NCBI GenBank assembly: GCA_022361175.1
Contig: JAKSBN010000347.1
Location: 1 to 34,076, forward strand
Origin: Pseudomonadota bacterium
GTDB lineage: Bacteria; Myxococcota_A; UBA9160; UBA4427
DNA length: 34,076 nt
Reading direction: 5' to 3'
The position numbers and the translations under genes are program-made. The notes under the pieces are model-generated. The model made no database searches and was not told the origin of the DNA. It saw nothing but the letters and a program-made list of their open reading frames with translations. Shown here piece by piece: positions 17,198 through 25,346 of this stretch (within the stretch, counting starts at the first letter, position 1; each line of letters begins with the position of its first letter).

Positions 17198-17857
17198 ATG
17201 AGACACCGCACGACTTGGCTCACGTTGGGCGCAGCCCTCTTGCTGGCGGCTTCCTTCGCGGCGGGCGCGGCCACCGCCGACGACGATCGCGGCGAGACGC
17301 TGTTCGGGCTCTGCACCCAGTGTCACGGGCCCTCCGGGGAGGGAAACCCGCTGGCGCTGGCCCCGGCCATCGCCGGGCTCGACGCCTGGTACGTCCAATC
17401 CCAGCTCGAGAAGTTCCGCAGCGGCGCCCGCGGCGCGCACCCGGACGACCTGGCCGGCCTCCGCATGCGCCCGATGTCGCGCAGCCTGCAGAGCGATGAG
17501 GACGTGGCCACCGTGGCGGCCTACGTCGCGTCGCTGCCGAAGGTGCAGCCCGAGTCGCTCCTGGAGGGCGGCGATCCGGAGCGCGGCAAGGCGCTCTACA
17601 CGCCGTGCGGGGCCTGCCACGGCGCCGACGGCTCGGGCAACAAGCTCTTGAACGGCCCGCCGCTCACTCACGTGAGCGACTGGTACCTCTTCACCCAGCT
17701 GGCGAATTTCCGCTCGGGAGTTCGCGGCACCAACCCGCTCGACCAGACCGGCCTCCTGATGCGGCCGATGGCGCTCATTCTCGCGGACGAGCAGGCGATG
17801 AAGGACGTCATCGCGTACATCGTTTCGCTGGGCGAGAAAACCGAGCCCGGGAGCTAG
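17198..17857 (+). CDS. Periplasmic di-heme cytochrome c (c4-like)
   Basis: 219 residues. A signal peptide (MRHRTTWLTLGAALLLAASFAAGAATA, cut near 27) directs it to the periplasm. Two cytochrome c domains follow, each about 90 residues: CTQCH at 39-43 and CGACH at 137-141, with Met ligands likely in RMRPMSRSL and LMRPMALIL. The two domains share the same internal layout (WY..SQL.KFRSG.RG / WYLFTQLANFRSGVRG), indicating duplication. It is the likely electron donor to the oxidase encoded directly downstream. The chosen ATG at 17198 is the one that makes a clean signal peptide; the open frame extends far upstream without coding character. Confidence 0.93.
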   Translation: MRHRTTWLTLGAALLLAASFAAGAATADDDRGETLFGLCTQCHGPSGEGNPLALAPAIAGLDAWYVQSQLEKFRSGARGAHPDDLAGLRMRPMSRSLQSDEDVATVAAYVASLPKVQPESLLEGGDPERGKALYTPCGACHGADGSGNKLLNGPPLTHVSDWYLFTQLANFRSGVRGTNPLDQTGLLMRPMALILADEQAMKDVIAYIVSLGEKTEPGS

Positions 17858-17863
17858 GAGACC

Positions 17864-17968
17864 ATGGCCAAGGAATACTCGCCGGAAGCGCTGGCATCGC
17901 GCACCTTCTGGATCACGATCGCGGGCGTGTCGTCGTTCATCGCGGCCGTCTTTCTCTTCGTTCTGTAG
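17864..17968 (+). CDS. Small single-TM protein in the oxidase operon (34 aa)
   Basis: A 34-residue reading frame, MAKEYSPEALASRTFWITIA at the start then GVSSFIAAVFLFVL. GGAG lies 5 bases before the ATG, and the gene fits exactly between the cytochrome c stop (7 bases before) and coxB (9 bases after). One TM helix spans about residues 14-34. Tiny one-helix subunits occur in heme-copper oxidases (CcoQ, CtaJ/CcoM-like) and assist stability; similarity to a named family cannot be claimed. It is too short for most gene finders. Confidence 0.75.
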   Translation: MAKEYSPEALASRTFWITIAGVSSFIAAVFLFVL

Positions 17969-17977
17969 GGGTATCGA

Positions 17978-18685
17978 ATGATTGAGCGCTACGTCGTCGC
18001 CGCCTCGACCTACGCCGCGGACATCGACTTCGTGATCGATCTGGTGGGCTGGCTCGTGGGCGTCTGGTTCGCGCTCACCATCGGCGTGTTCTTCTACCTG
18101 ATCTTCCGCTACCGCAAGAAGGACGGCGTCAAGGCCGAGTACATCACCGGTGAGGTGAAGAGCCAGAAGCGCTTCATCACGATCCCCCACTTGCTCGTGC
18201 TCGTGTGCGACGTCTTCATCATCTACTACGCGGTGGTGGTCTGGTACGACGTGAAGCAGAACCTCCCGCCCGCGCAGGAGACGATTCGCGTCATCGGGCA
18301 GCAGTGGGCCTGGACCTTCGTGCACCCCGGTCCGGACGGCGCCATCGACACCGCCGACGACATCGCCCTGGTGGACGAGCTGCACGTCAAGGTCGACACG
18401 CTCTACCACTTCAAGCTCGAGTCGACCGACGTGCTGCACAGCTTCTCGGTGCCGGTCTTCCGCTTGAAGCAGGACGTGATCCCGGGCCGCGTCATCACCG
18501 GATGGTTCCAACCGACCAAGACCGGGACCCACGACATCCAGTGCACCGAGATCTGTGGCATCGGGCACGGGATCATGGGCGCGAGGATCGTGATCGAGAC
18601 GCCCGAACAGCACACGGCGTGGATGGCCCAGCACGCGCCCGTTTCTCTGGCCGCCGCGACGCCCCCGGCGTCTGCACAGGAGTAG
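17978..18685 (+). CDS. coxB: Cytochrome c oxidase subunit II (CuA)
   Basis: 235 residues. Two TM helices (about 18-45 VIDLVGWLVGVWFALTIGVFFYLIF and 68-90 LLVLVCDVFIIYYAVVVWYDV) precede a periplasmic cupredoxin domain beginning IRVIGQQWAWTF. The binuclear CuA site is complete: His154 in DVLHSFSVP, Cys189, Glu191, Cys193, His197 and Met200 in CTEICGIGHGIM. It accepts electrons from cytochrome c, probably the di-heme protein upstream. No fused cytochrome c domain is present. The ATG at 17978 is 9 bases after the small TM gene; coxA starts 2 bases after its stop. Confidence 0.97.
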   Translation: MIERYVVAASTYAADIDFVIDLVGWLVGVWFALTIGVFFYLIFRYRKKDGVKAEYITGEVKSQKRFITIPHLLVLVCDVFIIYYAVVVWYDVKQNLPPAQETIRVIGQQWAWTFVHPGPDGAIDTADDIALVDELHVKVDTLYHFKLESTDVLHSFSVPVFRLKQDVIPGRVITGWFQPTKTGTHDIQCTEICGIGHGIMGARIVIETPEQHTAWMAQHAPVSLAAATPPASAQE

Positions 18686-18687
18686 CC

Positions 18688-20397
18688 ATGGCCGAGTCCG
18701 CCGCGACGCCCGCCGAGCACGAGGGGCACGACGAGCACCACGAGCAGAGCTTCTGGAGCAAGTACGTCTTCTCCACCGATCACAAGATGATCGCCATGCA
18801 GTACATGTTCACGGGCATGTTCATGGCGCTGATCGGAGGCTTCTTCGCCTACGCCTTCCGCATGCAGCTGGCCTTCCCGGGCATGGAAGTGCCGGGCTTC
18901 GGGCTGGTCTCGCCGACCGACTACAACTCGCTGGTCACCAACCACGGCACCATCATGATCTTCTGGGTGGCGATGCCGGTGTTGATCGCCGCCTTCGGGA
19001 ACTACCTGATCCCGCTCATGCTGGGCTGCGACGACATGGTGTTTCCGCGGCTGAACCGGCTCTCCTATCAGATCTTCCTGCTGAGCGCGGTCGTGCTGCT
19101 CGCGTCCTTCTTCGTGGAAGGCGGGGCCTTCGGCGGCGCCTGGACGGCCTACCCACCACTGTCCTCCAAAGCGGAGTACAGCCTGACCCCATTGGGCTCG
19201 AGCATCTGGTTAGTGGCGGTGGCGCTCGAGTTCGTCGCCTTCCTCCTGGGCGGCATCAACTTCATCACCACGGCCATGAACTCGCGCGCGCCGGGCATGA
19301 AGATGTACGACGTCCCCATGGTGGTGTGGATGATCGTGGTGGCGAGCATCCTCTTCATGGCGTCCGTCGGCCCGCTGATCGCCGGCGCCGTGATGCTCTT
19401 CATGGACCAGAACATCGGGACGGCCTTCTTCGACCCGAACCGGGGCGGCGACCCCGTGCTCTGGCAGCACCTCTTCTGGTTCTTCGGCCACCCCGAGGTG
19501 TACGTGGTGCTGCTGCCGGCCATGGGCATCGTGGCCGAGATCATCACGGTCTTCTCCCGCAAGAAGCTCTTCGCGTACAAGACCGTGCTCTACACGGTCT
19601 TCGGCACCGGCGTCCTGTCCTTCACGGTGTGGGCGCACCACCAGTTCATCGCCGGCATCGACCCGCGCATGGCGAACATCTTCACGGTGACGACGCTGCT
19701 CATATCGATTCCCATCGCGGAGATGTGCTTCGTCTACGTGGCCACTCTCTACGGCGGGTCCATCACGCTCTCGACGCCCATGCTGTGGGCGCTGGCCTTC
19801 CTGGGTGAGTTCTTGATCGGCGGCGTGACGGGCATCTTCCTGGGGGCCAGCGGCGCGGACATCTACTTCCACGACACGTATTTCGTGCTGGCCCACTTCC
19901 ACTACACGTTCTTCCCAATCGCCATCATTGGGACGTTTGCGGGCGTCACGTACTGGTTCCCGAAGATGTTCGGGCGAATGATGAACGAGACCCTGGGCAA
20001 GATTCACTTCTGGGGCACGATCATCCCGTTCAACTTCATCTTCATCCCGCTCTTCGTGCTGGGCGCGGCCGGCCAGCACCGTCGGATCTACAGCTACGAG
20101 CACTTCCCGGAGCTGGCCCTGCCCTGGATGCAATCCCTGCGCGAGCTGGCGACGATCGCGCTGGTGATCATGCTGGCCTTCCAGGTCGTGTTCTTCATCA
20201 ACTTCTACATCAGCCTGCGGCGCGGCAAGAAGGCCGGCAAGAACCCCTTCAAGGCCAATACGCTCGAGTGGATCACCGAGTCGCCGCCCCCGCACGGCAA
20301 CTTCGGCGCCGAGCTGCCGACCGTGTACCGCGGCCCCTACGAATACAGCCACCCGGACCGGGACGAGGACTACTGGCCTCAGAACGTGCCGGGCTGA
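18688..20397 (+). CDS. coxA: Cytochrome c oxidase subunit I (heme a / a3-CuB)
   Basis: 569 residues with 12 or more TM segments. All metal ligands are visible: low-spin heme His86 (NHGTIMIF) and His405, CuB ligands His268 (GHPEVY, with Tyr272 for the His-Tyr cross-link) and His317-His318 (WAHHQF), and heme a3 His403 (HDTYFVLAHFHY). Glu in GHPEVY marks an A1-type oxidase. The N-terminus before TM1 is His/Glu-rich (EHEGHDEHHEQ). The ATG at 18688 follows GGAG 6 bases earlier; the open frame extends upstream into coxB only by chance. It reduces O2 to water and pumps protons. Confidence 0.97.
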   Translation: MAESAATPAEHEGHDEHHEQSFWSKYVFSTDHKMIAMQYMFTGMFMALIGGFFAYAFRMQLAFPGMEVPGFGLVSPTDYNSLVTNHGTIMIFWVAMPVLIAAFGNYLIPLMLGCDDMVFPRLNRLSYQIFLLSAVVLLASFFVEGGAFGGAWTAYPPLSSKAEYSLTPLGSSIWLVAVALEFVAFLLGGINFITTAMNSRAPGMKMYDVPMVVWMIVVASILFMASVGPLIAGAVMLFMDQNIGTAFFDPNRGGDPVLWQHLFWFFGHPEVYVVLLPAMGIVAEIITVFSRKKLFAYKTVLYTVFGTGVLSFTVWAHHQFIAGIDPRMANIFTVTTLLISIPIAEMCFVYVATLYGGSITLSTPMLWALAFLGEFLIGGVTGIFLGASGADIYFHDTYFVLAHFHYTFFPIAIIGTFAGVTYWFPKMFGRMMNETLGKIHFWGTIIPFNFIFIPLFVLGAAGQHRRIYSYEHFPELALPWMQSLRELATIALVIMLAFQVVFFINFYISLRRGKKAGKNPFKANTLEWITESPPPHGNFGAELPTVYRGPYEYSHPDRDEDYWPQNVPG

Positions 20398-20410
20398 CCA
20401 GGACGGACGC

Positions 20411-20986
20411 ATGTCGACGAGACCGATTGCAACGACGCGCAGCGCGGCGGGGATGCCCACGGGACGGTTGGCCGTCTGGTGGCTGATCGCCTCTGAGATC
20501 GTGATCTTCGGCGGGCTGCTCGCCTCCTACATCATGCACCGCCTGGCGCACGACGCGTGGGCCGCGGAGGCCGCCAACACGGCCACCTGGATCGGCGCCT
20601 TCAACACCTTCGTGTTGCTGACCTCGAGTCTCTCTGCCGTGCTGGCGCACCAGGCCGCCGAGCGGGGGGACGGCCCGCGCGCCGCCAAGCTGCTCATGTA
20701 CACCTGCCTGGGCGGCGGGATCTTCCTGGCGGTGAAGACCTACGAGTGGACGACCGAGATCCTCCACGGCTTCACGATCACGGCCAGCACGTTCTGGTCC
20801 TTCTACTACACGGCCGCGGGCCTGCACGCGCTGCACGTGATCGCCGGCATGATCATCATGGTGATCGTGGCCAACGACGCGCGGAAGAACCTGGAGCTCC
20901 ACCGGGTCGAGCTGATCGGCATCTACTGGCACTTCGTGGACATCGTCTGGATCTTCCTCTTCCCTCTCCTCTACATCGCAAAGTAG
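20411..20986 (+). CDS. coxC: Heme-copper oxidase subunit III (first copy)
   Basis: 191 residues with about five TM segments (LAVWWLIASEIVIFGGLLASYI, IGAFNTFVLLTSSLSAVLAHQ, LMYTCLGGGIFLAVKTYEW, FWSFYYTAAGLHALHVIAGMIIMVIV, GIYWHFVDIVWIFLFPLLYI). GLHALHVIAG and YWHFVDIVWIFLFPLLY are the standard subunit III signatures. It binds subunit I and stabilises the oxidase. Starts at ATG 20411, 13 bases after coxA. Confidence 0.94.
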   Translation: MSTRPIATTRSAAGMPTGRLAVWWLIASEIVIFGGLLASYIMHRLAHDAWAAEAANTATWIGAFNTFVLLTSSLSAVLAHQAAERGDGPRAAKLLMYTCLGGGIFLAVKTYEWTTEILHGFTITASTFWSFYYTAAGLHALHVIAGMIIMVIVANDARKNLELHRVELIGIYWHFVDIVWIFLFPLLYIAK

Positions 20987-20993
20987 GACCGTC

Positions 20994-21377
20994 ATGTCTG
21001 AAGAGCACAGCGAAGAGCACGGCGCACACGGCGACCGCCACTACGTGAAGATCTGGGCCATTCTGTTGGTGCTGCTGATCGTCAGCATCATCGGGCCCGA
21101 GCTCGAGATTCGGGTCGTCACGCTGATTACGGCGTTCGGCATCGCGGTCGTGAAGGCCTACATGGTCGCCAAGCACTTCATGCACATCAACGTGGAGCAG
21201 CGCTTCATCCCCTACATGATGGCGACCGTGCTGATCTTCATGCTGCTCTTCTTCGCCGGCGTGGCGCCCGACGTGATGAAGGACGAGGGCACCCAGTGGG
21301 AGAAGCCGGCCTGGAAGGCCGAGGCGGCGTCGGCGGCCGTGGATCAGGGCGACGACCACGGGGACGGCCACCACTAG
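20994..21377 (+). CDS. Prokaryotic-type cytochrome c oxidase subunit IV
   Basis: 127 residues. The N-terminus is His/Glu-rich (SEEHSEEHGAHGDRHYVKIW), followed by three TM helices (AILLVLLIVSIIGPELEIR, VVTLITAFGIAVVKAYMVAKHFMH, YMMATVLIFMLLFFAGVAPD) in the pattern of the CyoD/COX4_pro family. The C-terminus is again charged (DDHGDGHH). Located between two subunit III genes. Small accessory subunit for complex stability. Confidence 0.9.
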   Translation: MSEEHSEEHGAHGDRHYVKIWAILLVLLIVSIIGPELEIRVVTLITAFGIAVVKAYMVAKHFMHINVEQRFIPYMMATVLIFMLLFFAGVAPDVMKDEGTQWEKPAWKAEAASAAVDQGDDHGDGHH

Positions 21378-21386
21378 GAGGCGGCC

Positions 21387-21983
21387 ATGAACGCGGGAAC
21401 CCGAAGCGGCGGGCACATCCGAGTCGTCTCGGAATCGAGGCGCGAGTCCATCGCCTCGAACGGCGTCGTCGGCATGCTGCTCTTCGTCGCCGCCGAGGCC
21501 ATGTTCTTCGCGGGCTTCATCAGCGCCTTCACGATCGTGCGGGCCGGATCCATGGTGTGGCCGCCGCCCGGCCAGCCCCGACTGCCGGTCGAGGCCACCG
21601 CCTTCAACACCCTGGTCCTGCTGGCCAGCGCGGGCTGCCTCATCTGGGCCCGCCGGGCCTTCAACCGCGACCGCGAGAGCGCCAAGAAGCCCCTCACCCT
21701 GGCCATGGCCCTCGGCGCCTTCTTCGTCGTCTTCCAGGGGGCGGAGTGGGTCGCCATGCTGGGCCAGGGCCTGACGCTCACCTCCAGCACGCTCGGCAGC
21801 TTCTTCTACCTGATCGTGGGCGTGCACGCGCTTCATGTGATCGCCGCCCTGGCCGTGCTCGGGTACACCTGGCGGCGTCTGCAGCGCGGCTGGCTGGTCT
21901 CCAGCCAGCTCGCCACGGCCGAGGTGTTCTGGTACTTCGTGGTCGGCGTGTGGCCGGTCCTCTACCTCACGGTGTACCTGTGA
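21387..21983 (+). CDS. Heme-copper oxidase subunit III (second copy)
   Basis: 198 residues with five TM segments (GVVGMLLFVAAEAMFFAGFISAFTIV, FNTLVLLASAGCLIWARRAF, LTLAMALGAFFVVFQGAEWVAML, LGSFFYLIVGVHALHVIAALAVLGY, EVFWYFVVGVWPVLYLTVYL). GVHALHV and FWYFVVGVWPVLY match subunit III. It differs clearly from the gene at 20411 (for example no TYEW... LHG segment). Two subunit III genes in one operon may reflect a split or a duplicate used in different states. Its stop overlaps the next start. Confidence 0.9.
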   Translation: MNAGTRSGGHIRVVSESRRESIASNGVVGMLLFVAAEAMFFAGFISAFTIVRAGSMVWPPPGQPRLPVEATAFNTLVLLASAGCLIWARRAFNRDRESAKKPLTLAMALGAFFVVFQGAEWVAMLGQGLTLTSSTLGSFFYLIVGVHALHVIAALAVLGYTWRRLQRGWLVSSQLATAEVFWYFVVGVWPVLYLTVYL

Positions 21984-22243
21984 TCGCCCGCCTGCAGCCG
22001 CTCTGGACCGCGCTGGTGACGGCGGCCGTCCTCCTCTCCCCGCGCGTCGTCCTGGCCTGCTCCGTCTGCAGCGCCGGCCGCGAGGACGAATCGGCCGCCG
22101 CCTTCATCTGGATGACGGTCTTTCTGAGCGTGCTGCCGCTCGCCATCGTGGGGGGCGCCGTCTTCTGGCTCTGGCGCCACTCGAAGCGGCGCGCGGAGCC
22201 CGAGCCGGAGCTCGCACCGCAGAGCACGCCCGTCGAAGCCTAG
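21980..22243 (+). CDS. Small membrane protein at the end of the oxidase operon
   Basis: 87 residues from a GTG at 21980 overlapping the TGA of the second subunit III gene. A signal-like N-terminus (RLQPLWTALVTAAVLLSPRVVLA) is followed by CSVCSAGREDES and one TM (FIWMTVFLSVLPLAIVGGAVFWLWRH), then a Pro/Glu-rich tail. The CSVC pair resembles small periplasmic proteins next to cox genes; a metal or disulfide role is possible but not shown. I do not recognise a named family. Confidence 0.75.
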   Translation: MIARLQPLWTALVTAAVLLSPRVVLACSVCSAGREDESAAAFIWMTVFLSVLPLAIVGGAVFWLWRHSKRRAEPEPELAPQSTPVEA

Positions 22244-22287
22244 CTCCCGCTTTACCTCGCCGTAGCGCCGACCCGGAGAGCGCCTAC

Positions 22288-22313
22288 TTTCTCCTTTTCC
22301 GCGCGGAAGGAGA
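22288..22313 (+). promoter_or_regulatory. Hairpin that covers the ribosome site of the threonine dehydratase gene
   Basis: The perfect palindrome TTCCGCGCGGAA (22297-22308) is extended by CTCC (22291-22294) pairing with GGAG (22309-22312), with TT bulged. GGAGAG is the ribosome site of the GTG start at 22319, so it is inside the 3' arm of the hairpin. This could tune translation; it may also be chance in a GC-rich leader. Confidence 0.45.
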
Positions 22314-22318
22314 GAGTC

Positions 22319-23539
22319 GTGGCGATCGCCCTGGAAGAGATTCGCCGCGCCGCCGAGGCCATTGCAGGCGCGGTGGTGAGGACTCCCACCGCGCACTCGC
22401 GGACCCTTTCCGACATCACGGGCGCGGAGATCTACTGCAAGTTCGAGAACCACCAGTTCACGTCGTCGTTCAAGGAGCGAGGTGCGCTGGTGAAGCTCCT
22501 GGGACTCGGCGCGTCCGAGCGCGCGGCCGGTGTCATCGCCATGTCGGCGGGCAACCACGCCCTGGCCCTGGCCTACCACGGGCAGCGTCTGGGGGTCCCG
22601 GTGACGTTGGTGATGCCTCGCTTTACGCCCAGCGTGAAGGTCGAGCACACCCGCGGATTCAGCGCCGAGGTGATCCTTCACGGTGACGACCTGGAAGCCG
22701 CACACGCCCGTGCCGTGGCGGAGGCGGAGCGCCGGGGTCTGGTGTTCGTGCATCCCTACGACGACGAGGACGTGATCCGCGGCCAGGCCACCGTCGGACT
22801 GGAGATGATCGAGCAGCAGCCCGAACTCGAGCTGCTGGTGGTGCCGGTGGGCGGCGGCGGCCTCATCGCGGGGGTCGCGTCGGCGGCGCGGGCGCTGGCC
22901 CCGTCGATGCAGGTGGTCGGGGTCGAGGCCGAGCGCTTTCCATCCATGCACCAGGCGCTGGCCGGAAAGCCCATCACCTGCGGTCCGGCCACCCTGGCCG
23001 AGGGCATCGCCGTCAAGCAACCCGGCCAGCTCACGCTGCCCGTCGTGCGCGACGCCGTCCAGGAGATTCGCCTGGTGAGCGAGCAGCGGATCGAGGAGGC
23101 TCTGCTGTTGCTGCTCGAGGTGGAGAAGACCGTCGTCGAGGGAGCCGGAGCGGTGGGGCTGGCGGCCGTCCTGGACGCGCCCGAGCGCTTCGCGGGGCGC
23201 AAGGTGGGGCTGGTGCTGTCGGGCGGCAACGTCGATTTGATGCCCCTGGCCTCCATCCTGCAACGGGGTCTCGTGCGCAGCGGGCGACTCGTGCGCGTAC
23301 GGCTCGAGGTGCCCGATCAGCCGGGCGCGCTAGCCGCGGTTTGCGAATGCATCGGCCGGGCCGACGGGAACATCGTCGAGGTGCACCACCAACGGGCCTT
23401 CTCGGGGCTCTCGCTCAAGTCGGCGGAGGTGGAGTTCGTGCTCCAGACCCGGGGCCTCGACCACGTGGAGGAGTTGCTGGGCGCTCTGCGCGCCGAGGGC
23501 TACGACCCCAAGGCCATCTCGCCGGACGAGGCGGGCTAG
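22319..23539 (+). CDS. ilvA: Threonine ammonia-lyase (dehydratase) with C-terminal ACT domain
   Basis: 406 residues. PLP-dependent fold II enzyme that turns threonine into 2-oxobutanoate (serine to pyruvate). Lys52 in SSFKERGA binds PLP; AMSAGNHALALAYHG is the Ser/Gly loop that holds the substrate carboxylate; VPVGGGGLIAG is the PLP phosphate loop. A single ACT domain occupies about 320-400 (RLVRVRLEVPDQPGALAAVCECIGRADGNIVEV). Length and single ACT fit the TdcB/short-IlvA form (TIGR01127 type), which may be allosterically controlled. The GTG at 22319 has GGAGAG 4-9 bases upstream. Monocistronic as far as seen. Confidence 0.93.
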   Translation: MAIALEEIRRAAEAIAGAVVRTPTAHSRTLSDITGAEIYCKFENHQFTSSFKERGALVKLLGLGASERAAGVIAMSAGNHALALAYHGQRLGVPVTLVMPRFTPSVKVEHTRGFSAEVILHGDDLEAAHARAVAEAERRGLVFVHPYDDEDVIRGQATVGLEMIEQQPELELLVVPVGGGGLIAGVASAARALAPSMQVVGVEAERFPSMHQALAGKPITCGPATLAEGIAVKQPGQLTLPVVRDAVQEIRLVSEQRIEEALLLLLEVEKTVVEGAGAVGLAAVLDAPERFAGRKVGLVLSGGNVDLMPLASILQRGLVRSGRLVRVRLEVPDQPGALAAVCECIGRADGNIVEVHHQRAFSGLSLKSAEVEFVLQTRGLDHVEELLGALRAEGYDPKAISPDEAG

Positions 23540-23675
23540 CGCAGAGCCGCCGCGTCCCCGTTGCACGTTCCATTCAGGAAATGATCCGTCTCCGGTAATG
23601 CCGACCCGGCACCCGTTGGGGGTAAGGTCGCCGCGGACGAACCGCACGCCCCCTGCGCACCACCGGAGGCTTCCC

Positions 23676-25346
23676 GTGCCGAAAACGCTCTCAGCTTCAA
23701 GAACGCGAGTGCTCGCGCTCGGCCTCTTCCTGCTGGCCCTGTGTTCCGCCCCGACGGCGTGGGCCTTGAACGGCGACGTCATCTGGGGCTCGGGCTGCAG
23801 CGATCCCGAACGGGAGAAGATCCTAGCTGCGATGGCGCACATCGAATCGCAGTTTTTCGGCGGCGAGTTCCGGGAGTGCGTCGAGGACGCCGTGATGGTC
23901 TGGGACAACCACGCCACGCCCGAGGCCATCGTCCGCCGCATCCGCGAGAACGAGGCCACGAAGATCCACTGCGTCGACGCCTCGGTGTGCGGCGCGGGCA
24001 ACGACGGCTGCGTCATCGGCCGGCCTACCCACGAAGAGATCAACCTCTTCCACGGCTACATTCAGGCCTCTACGACCCCCGTCGAGGGCCTGGCGGGCAC
24101 GATCGTGCACGAGGTGGCCCACACCAAGGGTTGGTTCCACCCTCCCCGCTCCGGATCCCATCCCGACCACTCGTTCGCCTACTCGTTCACGGTGCCGGTG
24201 CAGGTGGGGCACTGTCTGGGTTTCCCGCCTCTCTGGCCCGTCGGCGAGCCGAACTTCCTGGCCCGCAGCTCGCTCACGAACGAGACCGAGCTCGCGCACG
24301 TGGGCGGGGGCGGCGGCCAGCCCTACGAGCTCCGCTGCACCAACCGACAGATCGCGCGCGGCGCGCGGGTGGAGGCCTCGGCGACGCGGGTGAACCGCCT
24401 GGCCCTGCGCTGCAACGCGGTTCTGACGCCGAGCGCCGGCAGCACGGCCGATTCTACGGAAACGGTCGACTACCAGTGCCCCCCCGGCGACGCGCTGGTG
24501 GGTTTCCTGGCCGCCAGCGGCTCGCTCGTGAACGGCCTCCTGGCGCTGTGCGGGGACATCGACGACGTGCGCGCGGGCAGCCAGGCGCTCTCCACCTTCG
24601 GCTATCTGGGCGGCGAGTTCACGGGCGACGTCTCCCTGCGCCAGTGCCCGCCCCATCAAGTCGTGAAGCACGTCTACGGCCGCGACGGCGCGCGCATCGA
24701 CCAGATGCGCGTGGTTTGCAAGGCGCTCGACACGACGCCCCACGGCAACCCCATCAATCTGCCGCGCCTGGGGACGGCGAGAGGGCGCTCCGAGCGTCGC
24801 CACTGTCTGGGCAACGGCGTGATGGTGAGCATTCTCGGGCGGGCGGGTGGCGAGGTCGACCGCCTGGGGGGCGAGTGCATGCCGACCCGGGGAGCCGGCT
24901 TCTTCGGAGCGCTGCAGATCGACGCCGATCTCGACAAGCTGCATCTCCTGCCCGAGGTGGGCGGCCCCGGTGGCAGCTACTTCCAGGACTACTGCGACGA
25001 CATCTTCGCGGACGCGGTGGTCGGTTTTCAGGTGCGCTCGGGCGCGCGCCTGGACCAGGTGCGCGCGATCTGTGCCGACGCGCAGGACTGGGCGTCGAGC
25101 GCTGCCTCCGTGCCCACGCACCGGACTCCGCCGCGCGGCGGCAATACCGGCGTGCCGCGGCAGCGCCTGTGCCCGCGCGGACACTTCGTCGTCGGCATGC
25201 ACACCTGGTCCGATCGGACGGTGCACGCGACCGACACGGTCCACGGCTTGACGCCCATCTGTCGCAAGATCGACTACCGGCCCATCCTGCAGCAGTTGCC
25301 CGATGGGGCCGGCACGGTGGGCGCCTTGTCGGGGGAGGCGCGCTAG
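23676..25346 (+). CDS. Secreted metzincin-like protein with Cys-bearing C-terminal repeats
   Basis: 556 residues from a GTG at 23676, with GGAGG 6 bases upstream. A signal peptide (VLALGLFLLALCSAPTAWA, cut near 30) is followed by a domain with a zinc-protease motif: His145-Glu146-V-A-His149-T-K-Gly152-W-F-His155, an exact HExxHxxGxxH of metzincin type. Residues about 230-545 contain about six repeats of roughly 50-60 residues built on a plan like C..G..V.G...R.G..VDR....C (examples: LRCTNRQIARGARVEASA, CPPGDALVGFLAASGS, CPPHQVVKHVYGRDGARID, CLGNGVMVSILGRAGGEVD, CPRGHFVVGMHTWSD). The repeats may be a binding module. I do not recognise the whole protein; activity as protease is a motif-based inference. 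Its last 4 bases overlap the convergent enoyl-CoA hydratase stop. Confidence 0.75.
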   Translation: MPKTLSASRTRVLALGLFLLALCSAPTAWALNGDVIWGSGCSDPEREKILAAMAHIESQFFGGEFRECVEDAVMVWDNHATPEAIVRRIRENEATKIHCVDASVCGAGNDGCVIGRPTHEEINLFHGYIQASTTPVEGLAGTIVHEVAHTKGWFHPPRSGSHPDHSFAYSFTVPVQVGHCLGFPPLWPVGEPNFLARSSLTNETELAHVGGGGGQPYELRCTNRQIARGARVEASATRVNRLALRCNAVLTPSAGSTADSTETVDYQCPPGDALVGFLAASGSLVNGLLALCGDIDDVRAGSQALSTFGYLGGEFTGDVSLRQCPPHQVVKHVYGRDGARIDQMRVVCKALDTTPHGNPINLPRLGTARGRSERRHCLGNGVMVSILGRAGGEVDRLGGECMPTRGAGFFGALQIDADLDKLHLLPEVGGPGGSYFQDYCDDIFADAVVGFQVRSGARLDQVRAICADAQDWASSAASVPTHRTPPRGGNTGVPRQRLCPRGHFVVGMHTWSDRTVHATDTVHGLTPICRKIDYRPILQQLPDGAGTVGALSGEAR

